This document shows, piece after piece, positions 47,621 through 57,742 of a stretch of 64,000 bases of DNA. The notes under the pieces are model-generated. The model worked only from the letters and a program-made list of their open reading frames with translations. It searched no databases and was not told where the DNA came from. Positions within the stretch are counted from its first letter, which is position 1. Every line of letters starts with the position of its first letter. The position numbers and the translations under genes were made by a program. This DNA is from Brachionus rotundiformis (lineage: Eukaryota; Rotifera; Eurotatoria; Ploima; Brachionidae). The stretch spans positions 4,519,155 through 4,583,154 of the forward strand of contig JAESIW010000200.1 of the NCBI GenBank assembly GCA_016802295.1, written 5' to 3'.

Positions 47621-48212
47621 ATAATTCAATTACAGTTTTTTAATTTTATTTAATTTTATTTTACTTAAAAAGTTTGTTTAAAATATGAAAGTAAAACTAA
47701 CTTTTTGATTATTATCGAATTTCAAATATACACTTGTTTTTTATTGTTTTCAAATTAAAAAGATAAAGCTATTAAAATGATTTTTACTTGATTAATAGAC
47801 AACAATCTAAAAATAAAATTAATTAAAATTAAAAAATATTTATTTTAGAGCAAAAATCCATCAAACTCAAATTATGCGATTTTCTGTTAGAATAGAAATA
47901 AAAACTATTTTTATCTTTTCAATTAAAATTAATTTTAAAATGTTTGAGAATGAAAACGTTTATCTATGAAATCATCGGTTGAAAATTAAACTATGTCTGA
48001 GCACAAAGGTATTTTAATTAGAAAAAATTTAAAGATAAAATGTTCTAGCGTTGTTTTGAATGTATTTTCAACAAGTTTAAAAAAATTGATGCAAGATTTG
48101 GCTAATTTAGGTCAGATCGGATCATATATTTGATGGTACTTTTTTTAGAATAAAAATACAATTTAAGTTATTCATAAAAATTATTTCACTTCATTTTTTA
48201 TTTATTTGAAAA
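47621..48212. other. AT-rich upstream region of Rab10-like gene 2
   Basis: No coding signal. An acceptor-like acttttttttag ends near 48148, about 65 nt before the ATG. Confidence 0.45.
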
Positions 48213-48936
48213 ATGGCTAAACAAGGCTATGATCATTTGTTCAAAATTCTATTAATTGGCGATTCCGGAGTTGGCAAAACATGTCTTTTATGTCGCTTTG
48301 CTGATGACTCATTCAGCTCTTCCTTCATATCAACAATTGGTATAGACTTTAAAATGAAGACAATTGAGATTGATGGTAAAAAGATAAAGCTTCAAATCTG
48401 GTAAATTCGATAAAAAGCAAAAGTCCATTTTTCAATTCGATTTAAGGGATACAGCAGGCCAAGAGCGGTTCTATACAATAACTTCAACCTATTACAGAGG
48501 CGCCATGGGAATAATGCTTGTTTATGACATAACTGATAGAAAAACATTCGAAAGTCTTTCGAAATGGCTTCGTAATATTGAAGAGGTGATTTTTTAAAAT
48601 AAAAGCGATAAAATGGATAATTGTGTTCTTGGATAGAATGCCAACGAAAATGTGGCCAAACTGCTGATCGGAAATAAATGTGATGCAGAAGAAAGACGAG
48701 CAGTGGGCAGAGATAGAGGAGAAGAAGCGGGAAAAAAAAATGACATAAGTTTTTTGGAAACAAGTGCGAAAACCAACATCAATGTTAAGAGAGCATTTCA
48801 CGAAATAACACAGAAGATATTAGAAAAACAAACAAATAAAGATGTTGATAAAAAGAATGAGCAGAAAAATGTCCAAAATATCAATCTCAAAAATCAAAAC
48901 AGTAGCCATAGATTTTACAGACCGAATTGTTGCTAG
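48213..48936 (+). CDS. Rab10/Rab8-type small GTPase, second copy
   Basis: Three exons, 48213-48400, 48447-48585 and 48637-48936 (introns 46 and 51 bp), predict 208 residues, the same length as the gene at 26896. Motifs: GDSGVGKT (16-23), TIGIDFKMKT, DTAGQE (64-69), GNKCD, ETSAK, and a C-terminal NCC. It shares two intron positions with the first copy but lacks the intron after residue 42, so one copy lost it or the other gained it. The G-domain core is near identical, while NKCD-proximal loops (AEERRAVGRDRGEEAGKKND) and the hypervariable tail differ, pointing to different effectors or membranes. A Rab8/10/13-group paralogue; one-to-one orthology not assigned. Confidence 0.92.
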
Positions 48937-49135
48937 ATTTTATACTTTGTTTTTCATTAACTTTAAAATTAATATTGATTATCATTAAAAAAAATAAATT
49001 TTTAATCTCATGTTTAATTTATTTTCAATTTTTTTTAAAGGAACAAAATTTGAGTTAAGCAAACAGTAAATTGATTTTTGAAATGTATAATTCTTGGTGG
49101 TTTGAAAAGCTCTGGTTGATTGAATATATTACAAA

Positions 49136-49447
49136 GGTGAATTGATATAAGGATCTATGGTAAATTTACGTAAATTATGGTAATTTTACTATTTTTAAAT
49201 TTCGTGTTTAAATGATTTAATTAAACTCTTCGTAAATTTGCGTAAAAAGAAGTAAAATCACCAATTTTTACGTTAAATTATGTTAACTCCAAAAATGCAA
49301 AAAAATTATCTGAATTTTGCTGTTTTTGTTAAAATTTTGTTTAAAAATACGATTTTGTTTTTTTTAAAATTTTTAAATTTTACCATAATTTACATTAATT
49401 TACTTATAATTACGCAAATTTACCGTGGATCCTTATATCAAATCAAA
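49136..49447. mobile_element. MITE of the ggtgattt family, second copy
   Basis: The ends are inverted repeats: left gatataaggatctatggtaa, right its imperfect complement ending near 49444. The interior is rich in gtaaattta/ttttac motifs and matches 34027-34288. No coding capacity. Confidence 0.7.
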
Positions 49448-49831
49448 ACTATATATATCTTTGAATAAGTTTAGGAAATAGTGAAATTTCGTTCAAATAT
49501 TCAAATAATGAAATTTAAATTGTAAATAAAAGTACGGATTTTTGATAATTTATTTTTCTGTGAGTTTAAAAAGGTCAAACAAACAACGTTTCACTGAAAC
49601 GTAAAGTTTAATGAAAAATAAAAAAGAAAATTTTGAATAAAGTGATTATAAAATTTATCAAATTTTATGTTTATTTCAATTCACAATTATTTATGAAATA
49701 AGCCACCCTGCACTTAATTTGACATTTAAACTAACATGATTAAAAATTATATAAAGATTCCAATTTTAATCATTCAGAAGCAAAGAAACAAATGCTTCAC
49801 AAAATATTGATACAAGTAATAGTAGAACATA

Positions 49832-50193
49832 CTGTAGATCTCGCGAAAATGTAACATTACTGAAGGTAACGGTTACCGTAAGCGTTCCCCTTCCATAAGC
49901 GTCAGCTTGTGAGCGTTCATTTTACTATTTTTCTTAGCTAGCTTTACCTTCTCAAATTTTATATATTTTCAAATTTTCGAAATAATTATTAATCCTGTTT
50001 ATCTTCAAAATTTTGAAATAAATTAATTAATTCTATTATTTTATTTAATAATGGTAATTTTTTTTTGAATAAAAATTAAAAACTTTATTAATTTAATGAG
50101 AATTCGAAAAAAAGATTATGATTATTATTAAAATTTTATGAGAAAACTGACTCTTAGGCTTACGGTAACGTTACATATTTGCGAGATCTACAG
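49832..50193. mobile_element. MITE with TA target duplication
   Basis: 362-bp element beginning ctgtagatctcgcg and ending with the complement cgagatctacag, with a longer inverted stretch ending in gtaac/gttac on each side. TA dinucleotides flank it at 49830-49831 and 50194-50195, the hallmark of Tc1/mariner-type insertion. Non-coding interior with further gttac palindromes. Confidence 0.75.
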
Positions 50194-50214
50194 TACAACA
50201 ATTTGAATAAACTC

Positions 50215-50660
50215 AAGCAAAGCTGAATTGAGCAATTCATCAAGCTTCTTTTTGGACCTATTTAAATTTAGAGCAGTGTCAACAGTTTTTGGTAATTTGT
50301 TTTACCACTCTATTCACCAATAATTTGATCTTGGGAGTGTTTCATCTCAGATTGTATCTTCTTGATTCCAGTTCAAGACATTGACAGAAATTTATTATAT
50401 TCTTAAGTTTGACGATCTCATTGCCATTTATTATCTTATAAAATTGTATCAAGTCACCTTTGTTACTTCTTGTTTATAAGTCTAGCAATTCCAGCTTGTT
50501 TAATCTCTCTTTACATACCAAATTTTGGAACTAAAGAATCTTTTTTGTAGCTTTTCTCTCAGAATTTTTCTCGATTCTCTTGATATGGATACCAACAACT
50601 TATTACAATAAAGTTGCCGGGTGAGCCATGATTTATTTTGGATACAAGGATTGGTTCTTG
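50215..50660 (-). mobile_element. LINE RT remnant
   Basis: Minus-strand pieces in several frames (RKILREKLQKRFF, then VNVLNWNQED, and a PKTVDTALNLNRSKKKLDEL tail) fit the C-terminal end of a CR1/L2-type RT. Heavily mutated. Confidence 0.55.
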
Positions 50661-50966
50661 TATTCTTATTGCCTCCTTTATTTATAAATAACTAAGTATC
50701 TGATTGATATTCATATAAACAATTAACCAAATTGTAACTAGTTACAAGAAATAATAATTTGTATAAATTGACTAATTAAAAAAAAAGCAAAAAATCTAAT
50801 AAAACAAGAATTTTTTTATAATTTTAAAAATAATTAATTAACTAAATCAATCTTTAAAGGTTTCCTACTCAAATTTTTAATTAAAATACATAATTAAATT
50901 TATAAGTGGTGCACATTTTAAAAAAGTTGGTTACTTTCTATGAATAAATGCAATATGGATACAATG

Positions 50967-51115
50967 GAAGCTCTCTTATCCGTAAGATTCGACATTCGTA
51001 CCAATTTACTCGGTCTCCTTTCTCTTTATAATAAAAGTATGAATTAAGTTTATTCGTAAAATTTAAACTGTAGTGGTTTATTTGTGGTCCAAAGCCTTAC
51101 GGATAAAAGAGCTTC
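50967..51115. mobile_element. Small MITE (pogo/Tigger-like ends)
   Basis: 50967-50986 (gaagctctcttatccgtaag) is complementary to 51096-51115 with one mismatch. The ctcttatccg-type terminus resembles pogo/Tigger elements. Non-coding, about 150 bp. Confidence 0.6.
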
Positions 51116-51867
51116 GACTTTAACTCATTATATCTTTTTAGTTAATTTTTGGATTGACAGTATACATTAAAAATATTTTCGTTGAATATTTCGCTAAAAT
51201 TCTTGATAGATACAATTCATAGCTATAGAAATTGAAGAAACACACTTAAAAGACTTTAAATAAATAAAATGATTCTAATTTTGTATAATTATTTTCGTAA
51301 TAATTAGAAATATTTTTTTTAATTTAAGTCTTCTAGTTCAAAAACAATCAAAAGACTTGTTTTAAAACCAATCACGCTATAAAGCTCGAAAAGAAACTCG
51401 ACAAGAATTTCTAAATTAAACTTTAGTATGAAATTTAAAAAGTATTTTGTTTACAAAAAATTTCCTAAGATTAATTTAAAGCCTAATTTAAACTGTCAAG
51501 CTTTGTTGGGCTTGAAATTAATTGTAAAAACCAGTAAATTTATTCATATATTTAAAAAGTAGTACTTTGAATTAAAATTGAAATTAGACTCTTCTTGTTA
51601 TTTATATTTTGATAAAAGACAATTAAAAAAAAACTTTTTTTTATCATTTGATATTTTATTTTGAAAAAAAAAATATTTAATAGAATATAATAAATAAATC
51701 TTTAGCTTTATAGAATTTAAAATAACTATGATTATATTTTTGATGATGAAAAATTCAGGTCTGGTAAAATTTTCAAATTAAATATAAAATTAGATTTATG
51801 AAAAATAAAATAATTTTATTGTAAATTTTTAAAAATTTTAATAAATAACATCATAAAATATTAAAAA
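51116..51867. other. AT-rich spacer, nothing recognised
   Basis: 3' flank of the ankyrin-repeat gene; no ORF. Confidence 0.5.
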
Positions 51868-53376
51868 TCAAACAATTTCTTTTTTATTAATAGATTGGAA
51901 TAACAAGTAAGTGTAAAAGTCAAATTCGGGATGGTTTTTTTTGGACAAGCAATTGAAAAAAATTTCTTTTTTAAGCTCATTTGGTACATTTAGGCTCTTG
52001 ACTTTTTCGATGCCGTAACAAGGCATCGAATTACGCACCGAAACAACACAAAAATGCTTCAATGTTAAATTTTTTCTCGTTGTCTCAACTAAAAAATTAA
52101 AAATATCCTCATTTTTTTCCTTCAAAAAATCCAATTTAGCACCACTAATGTAATACTGGCCCGTTTGGTGCAACCCTAGCACCAGATCAATGAAAACATT
52201 TAAACACTTTGACTTAATATCTTTGACTACTTTTACACATATTGTATAAATGTGACTAATAAACTCATCGATCATTAAATTAACCTGGTTAACATTGATC
52301 AAGCCAAATATTTCATTTAACTTAAATTTGAACAAGTAATTGCAGCAGTTTAAAAAGTGATAAAAATCAAAATCTTTATTATTGCTTGTAAACGATTGTG
52401 AGCCTAGCTTAACTAAGCCATTAGTCACAGTAAAATTAGATGAAAATCTTGCACCTTTTTCGATTAGAAAATTGATTATTTTCTTATATTGAATAATTTT
52501 TGTTTCCTTATTGGTATTTTCTTTGATGTTTAAGGTGGAATTTAGACAAACAAAGCCTTTAAAGGCTTCCTCTAGAACAGTACTGTCTCTGTACTCATTA
52601 AACCTTGAATTTAAATATTCGGCAGTTTGACTGGAGTCCCTGAATTTAGATAACAGAAAGGAGGCTACGTCCGAGTAGGACTTGTAGCAGCAAACATGCA
52701 AAGGATTCAGTTCACTGACTCTTGACAGCTCTTTGACATTTACTAAATCTTCGGTATTTAAGCCAAACTCAGCAAAAAGGTACTCTAAAATTGCCAAGTG
52801 TCCCGAGCAGCAGGCATTGTACGCTGCTAGCAGAATTTCTTTTTTACTTCCATCAGACTTCATTGATGCAGAAAATATTTTTACAATTTCGTAATGGTTT
52901 CTCTTAGCTGCCAATATCAGAGGGCTCTGCAGATAATTATCTTCTTGTCCACAGTCAGCTCCATAATCAACCAGGAGCTGACATAACTCAACTTGGTTAT
53001 TTTCACATGCAAAATGAAGCAGAGTTTGATTAAGAAAATTTTTTATATTATCAACATTTAGAATGTTTAGTTTGTGAATAGTTGTTAGCAAATCTTGAAT
53101 GAATTGGAGGTCCAATTTGCTACTGGAACGATAATCGGTAATTACCAGCTCGAATATAAGGCCCCCGAGCCTCTCGACTGGTTGAAGAAAAGGCTCGCAC
53201 TTTAGACAGGTGTTTTTTCCATTTTTTCTCAAAATTTCGTTTATTTTGTCAATAGAGCTGGTTAATTTTGGACAGCTCTCCACTTTGTTGTGTCTCAATT
53301 TTACAAACTTAATTAATTAGACTTTTAGTATTGTGGATATGTATATTGTGTCCAAAAATACCTGAAAACAATGCAT
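51868..53376 (-). CDS. Ankyrin-repeat protein with SOCS-box-like C-terminus
   Basis: Main exon 53307-51868 plus a likely tiny first exon 53376-53362 (MHCFQ) across a 54-bp intron; about 484 residues. The main exon has no ATG near its start, hence the added exon. Ankyrin repeats lie at about 90-270: NQTLLHFACENNQVELCQLL, then VDYGADCGQEDNYLQSPLIL, AAKRNHYEIVKIF, LAAYNACCSGHLAILEYLF and LNPLHVCCYKSYSDVASFLL. After a helical middle, the end reads LTLKHFCVVSVRNSMPCYGI, then VKSLNVPNELKKEIFF. The L-x-x-[FL]-C...LN[VL]PxxLK pattern resembles a SOCS box, so it may be an ASB-type substrate receptor for cullin-5 ligase. The SOCS-box call is by eye. Confidence 0.75.
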
Positions 53377-54830
53377 TTGCCAGGCGTTGGTGCTTCTATG
53401 CCGAACTGACTTTGTACATTATTCTAAAATTAGAGAACTATTGCATAATACTGAAGTATAAGAAATAAATTTTTAAAAAAATTTTAAAAGTTTCCAAGCT
53501 ACAAAGAAATTACGAATCAAAGAACAAGTTTGTTGATCCCGAATATTACGAAATTAAATGAATCCAAAATCAAAAAGGTAAACTTGATCGCTCAACTTGA
53601 GTTCGACAAAATAATATTTAATTTACCTTTAGAAGATTAAAGCTCTTTTTTTTTAAATTAAATTTCATCTGAGTTGAAATTGTCTACCTATATTTCATGG
53701 TGAATAAAATTAGCTCGATTTCAGCCCCGAGTCCAGGCCGATAGATAGCTCGGCTCGGCTACATTTTGTCTATTAGGTCTTAATAATTTGCATTTTTATT
53801 AGTCTCTAAATTTAAATTGCATTATTTGCCTAAAAATGGATTTTGCCGTCTTCAAAAATGGCTTTTTAAAATACACCTTTTTTTAAAACAATTTAAGTTA
53901 TGTAATCTTTGATAGTTTGTTCTTATCTTAAACCAAATTTATGTTTAAATTGGTTTGTAAATAATTTCTATGGATGCTTATTTATTTTTTGATTTAGAGC
54001 CTTGACAAATGAGAAATGTTCACCTAAGGCAATGAATTTTCTCATAATGATAAATTAAGGCATATTTTAATTTTGAAATTTTGAGGCGGTCTGCATTGAC
54101 TTAGGACTATAGTGTTTTCATTGTATCAAGTTAGATTGCTTTTTTTGAAATTTAAAAAACAAAGTATCCTATTTTATTGCAAAAAATTATTTTTTTAATC
54201 AACTAATAAAAACAAAATAGAAAATATATCCATAAAGGGTATCTTTTAAGTTTATTTCTTGAGATATTTTTCTTTAGATTTTAGTTCTTTAATCTAAATA
54301 GACATTGCACAATCAAAAAAGTGAGCCATTCAAATTTAAAGAGATAACAAATAAAAATATGAAAATTTTTAAAACTAATTTTTGATTCTTTAAAAAAAAT
54401 ATTTCTTTTGACTATTGAGAATTTTTCTAAACTTAATACTCAAAATTGACTTTTAATAGTGTTAAAATTTATTTTTAACAATTATCAAAAATATTTTTTA
54501 ATTTTCAAATTATACGGAAACAGAAAGCGTACTTAGGTACTCCAAAATCTGTCTACCAACTCAAAAAGACTTTCCAAAACTAACATAATCCTTAAAAATA
54601 CAATGAATTCAAAAAGTTATAAAAAAGCTTTATTGCGTTGATTGATTCAAAATGATTTTATTAACTTAAGTGAATCAAAGCAAAACCATCATTAAAAATT
54701 ATATCAATGGACAGGCTTGTAGTGAATGATCAAAATTCTAAATATAGAAATTTAAATTGCACTGAATCCAATTTTTGAATATTGAATTTTCGAGAGTATA
54801 AATTAAAAATACTTCGACTAGTTTTTTAAA
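53377..54830. other. AT-rich intergenic, nothing recognised
   Basis: No gene or bounded repeat found. A short uORF-like ATG (MYKVSSA) lies at the 5' end of the ankyrin gene at about 53418. Confidence 0.5.
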
Positions 54831-55318
54831 ATGTATCCTCTGAAACAATTTAGAATAAACTCGACCAAAAAAATTAAAGTTTTTCTCCGAACCAGGCTTA
54901 ATTTGTATAATTTTCCCGTAGGTTACGATAAATACGGCAATGAGTTCTACGACAATGGTAAGAGCCTTGAAAAATGACCAGAATTTTATTTCTTTCTGTA
55001 AGGAATAATTAGAAAAGCTGTAAATTTAGCTTCTAATCGAGCAAATCATTTAATCGTCAAACAACCACATTCAGGTAAAGTCACAAAAGCCAGCTTTTGG
55101 ATATCTAATTTTTTTGAACTGAATTAGACTGGTTGAATTATAAGACAGACCATTTTCCAGAATATGTCTCGGATACAAAAATGAGGATGATTTGTGTAAA
55201 TATCAACTTGCTTTCAAAAACTAGCTATTTATCATTTATATTTTAGATAATCTCGAAAATTATACTAATTAACGCTTTTTTTATTTCAATAAAGTTCATG
55301 GCTCTAGTAATTAGCTAA
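54831..55318 (+). CDS. NDUFA12/NDUFAF2-like small protein, copy 1
   Basis: Four exons, 54831-54957, 55003-55074, 55128-55195 and 55247-55318 (introns 45-53 bp), predict about 112 residues. The key segment is LRTRLNLYNFPVGYDKYGNE followed by FYDN (about 20-42). This matches the GxDxxGNxYYEx start of the B17.2 domain shared by complex I subunit NDUFA12 and assembly factor NDUFAF2. Then come IIRKAV and DWLNYKTDHFP, equivalent to the downstream W-containing part. The last exon is hydrophobic (SKIILINAFFISIKF), unlike NDUFA12. An exon-for-exon paralogue starts 78 bp downstream. A mitochondrial role is inferred. The family call is moderate because the protein is short and diverged. Confidence 0.55.
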
Positions 55319-55396
55319 TTTTTATTTAATAAAATTTTAGAATTTAAGTTTTTTGTAATATTTATTTAAAACAAAAAAATAATAATAAAATAAAAT

Positions 55397-55874
55397 ATGA
55401 AAATCTTGCACGAAATCTCGTTATTAATCACAATTGGATTAAGACACTTGCTCCCAATAAAAAAGTACCCGATCGGCGTAGATCGCTTTTTGAATGCTTA
55501 CTACGATAATGGTAAGCTTAAAACGTTTTAGTTTTATTAAATTTGATGGTTTATGATCTTAAGGTTTTATAAGAAAGGTCAAAAATCAAAATGAACATTG
55601 TCTAGTGCCTCCTTTTGTTGATAAAAAATATTCTGGTAAATAAAAATTTAGTTAATTCTTCGAAGTAATAAGCATTTTGTTTTAAATAGATTGGCTAATT
55701 TTCAAAACTGATTCCTTTCCAAAGCTTGATGCCGAATTTCGTTTGCTTAACTTTAAAAATAAAATACGAGAATTCGACTTGTTGCAAAGACTTGCATTCA
55801 AAGAGCTTACCAAAGATTGTCTGGTTTTTGATCCATATTCACCATCAAAAATAATTCGAAAGCAATTTATTTGA
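55397..55874 (+). CDS. NDUFA12/NDUFAF2-like small protein, copy 2
   Basis: Three exons, 55397-55511, 55564-55635 and 55690-55874 (introns 52 and 54 bp), predict about 123 residues. The motif PIGVDRFLNAYYDNGFIRKV aligns with copy 1 (PVGYDKYGNEFYDNGIIRKA) and with the NDUFA12/NDUFAF2 signature. CLVPPFVDKKYSDWLIFKTD parallels the conserved P-x-x-W-x-x-W part. Exon 2 is 72 bp in both copies with the same phases. The C-terminal third (about 75-123) is different, soluble and charged. Only 78 bp separate it from the stop of copy 1. That gap holds an AATAAA and a tttag acceptor, as in trans-spliced operons. Function inferred only from the motif. Confidence 0.55.
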
Positions 55875-56196
55875 AAAAAATCTATTAAATTTGATTTTTT
55901 TAATAATTAGGAGTTTTTTTATTTTATTTTGATTGATATTGAATTAAATCATTCTTCTATTAAAATTATATTAAACACTTATAAAAAGTAAATCAGATTC
56001 TTTTTTATTAATAAAACTAAAAATTCATTTAAAAAAAAAGTAAAAGATGTTGTAACAATCAAATATATTTTGAATCAAATTATAATTACTTTATTGAGTT
56101 TTCTTTTAAAATTATTTGATAAATTAATTTATTAATATTTTCAAAAATTTAATAGTTATATTTAATTTTAAGTTAAAGTTTTGAAATTTTTTGCTA

Positions 56197-56336
56197 CAGT
56201 GGTGATTTGATAACAGTATTTTACGAAAATTTACGTAAAATACCGTAAATTAACGTAATTTTTCGTAAAATACCTCTTTTTTACTTTTCGGATTTTACGT
56301 AAATTTTCGTAAAATACTGTTATCAAATCACCACTG
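56197..56336. mobile_element. Perfect long hairpin MITE
   Basis: 56197-56241 and 56292-56336 are perfect 45-bp inverted repeats with a 50-bp centre also rich in tacgtaaaa motifs. The termini (cagtggtgatttgat) resemble the 34027-34288 and 49136-49447 elements. No clear target duplication. Perfect arms suggest recent insertion or gene conversion. Confidence 0.85.
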
Positions 56337-56369
56337 AATATCATAATTATTTACAATCTCCTTATGATT

Positions 56370-57190
56370 TAGAGGAATTGACAGAAGTTCCTCATGGGTC
56401 TGTTCTTGGTCCAATAATTTTCTGTTTCGGATAAAATTCAGATTTTGCTGCTAACTCTAAAATCTTATCTGGTCAATCAATTTTATGAAAAAATGACAGA
56501 AAGATTTAAATGCAATTTGTGAATAAAAGAGATATGGGGCATTGGCTTGTGTGCCAAGAGGTGTAAGGTAATACATTTTGGAAGGCTCAAAGGGACGTAC
56601 ATAGGTACATAGCTCATAGCAATCATGAGTGGTGAGAGTGGTGATGTAACACTAGAGGTTATTTGCTGCAAGAGAGGTTTGAATGTGATGGTATGATCTG
56701 ATTTAAAGTGGACTGCTCAAGGAAAAAATACGAAAGCAAACAAGTTATGGAATTGAGGAATGCTTAAGCGTACATATGTCAGAAGAAAAAAACTTATCCA
56801 CAAAATTATATACATCTTTGGTCAAACCACACTAATAGTGTGCTGTGTAAGTATGGAATCCAAATAAAAAGATGGATGTGACTGCATTAAGAAAAAGTAC
56901 AGCAACTCACAAATTCATTGAATTGAAATAATATCCAAAATATCTGTGAGTTTTGGACTACGAAATGCGATTGCTGAAGATGTGCCTAGCCAAATTAAGA
57001 CAAGCGAGAGGACATTTGATTTAAATGTATAAACTTGCAAATGGATTAGAAAAAGCTAAACTAACTTGAGTCTTTTTATCTATATCAGAAGAGAAAGGAT
57101 AAATATTTAGAGGAAATATTATGAGAATGCACAGAGAGAGCTTCCCTTCCAAATTGAAAAACGATTTTGCTAGGTCAGTAACAGACAGTG
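56370..57190 (+). mobile_element. LINE reverse-transcriptase fragment
   Basis: A plus frame at about 56372 reads EELTEVPHGSVLGPIIFC, the conserved RT G-x-P-x-GSVLGPxxF block upstream of the catalytic aspartates. Later broken frames include RDMGHWLVC and ISVSFGLRNAIAEDVP. Many stops; dead copy of the same group as the other fragments. Confidence 0.75.
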
Positions 57191-57742
57191 GTTATATTTA
57201 TATAAATTAAAATATAGAATGATTTGTTTTTTAAACTTGACAGTAAAACCGAAAACCAATTTGCTTCAATTAATTTTAAATTTTTTATTTATTTACAATT
57301 CAACTTTTAACTTAATTTTGTAAGGACCTAAAAGCTTTTCAAACTAGAGGGTTAAAACGAAGGCGTGTGCCATTCGGACGAATCCTTGGGTTTACCCCTC
57401 AATTATATATTTAAAAAAAAAAAATTAAGATTAAAATTTATGCTGCAATATTAGATAATAATTGGTTAAAGTTTTCATTTATTTTTGTTTTAAAATAAAG
57501 TTAATTATTAATTTAGTCGAGTGATCTGGTTATTAATTTTTTGTTAAAAAAATATTTAAAATTGAAAAAAAACTCAAATTTTCAGAGAACAAAAATAATT
57601 TAAATAAAACCTTAACACTCAATTAGGATAAAAATAAAACAAACTTAACTTAATGACTAAACAAGGCAAGAAATTTTACTTTATTAAATTAAAATTAAAA
57701 ATTAATTAACAAACAAAAATACTAAATTTTAAAATATTTAGA
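57191..57742. other. Intergenic with a GC-richer island (57344-57400)
   Basis: AT-rich upstream region of YEATS2. The island around ggcgtgtgccattcggacga stands out in composition. It has no ORF and no tRNA cloverleaf. An aaatatttag acceptor ends one base before the YEATS2 ATG. Confidence 0.45.
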
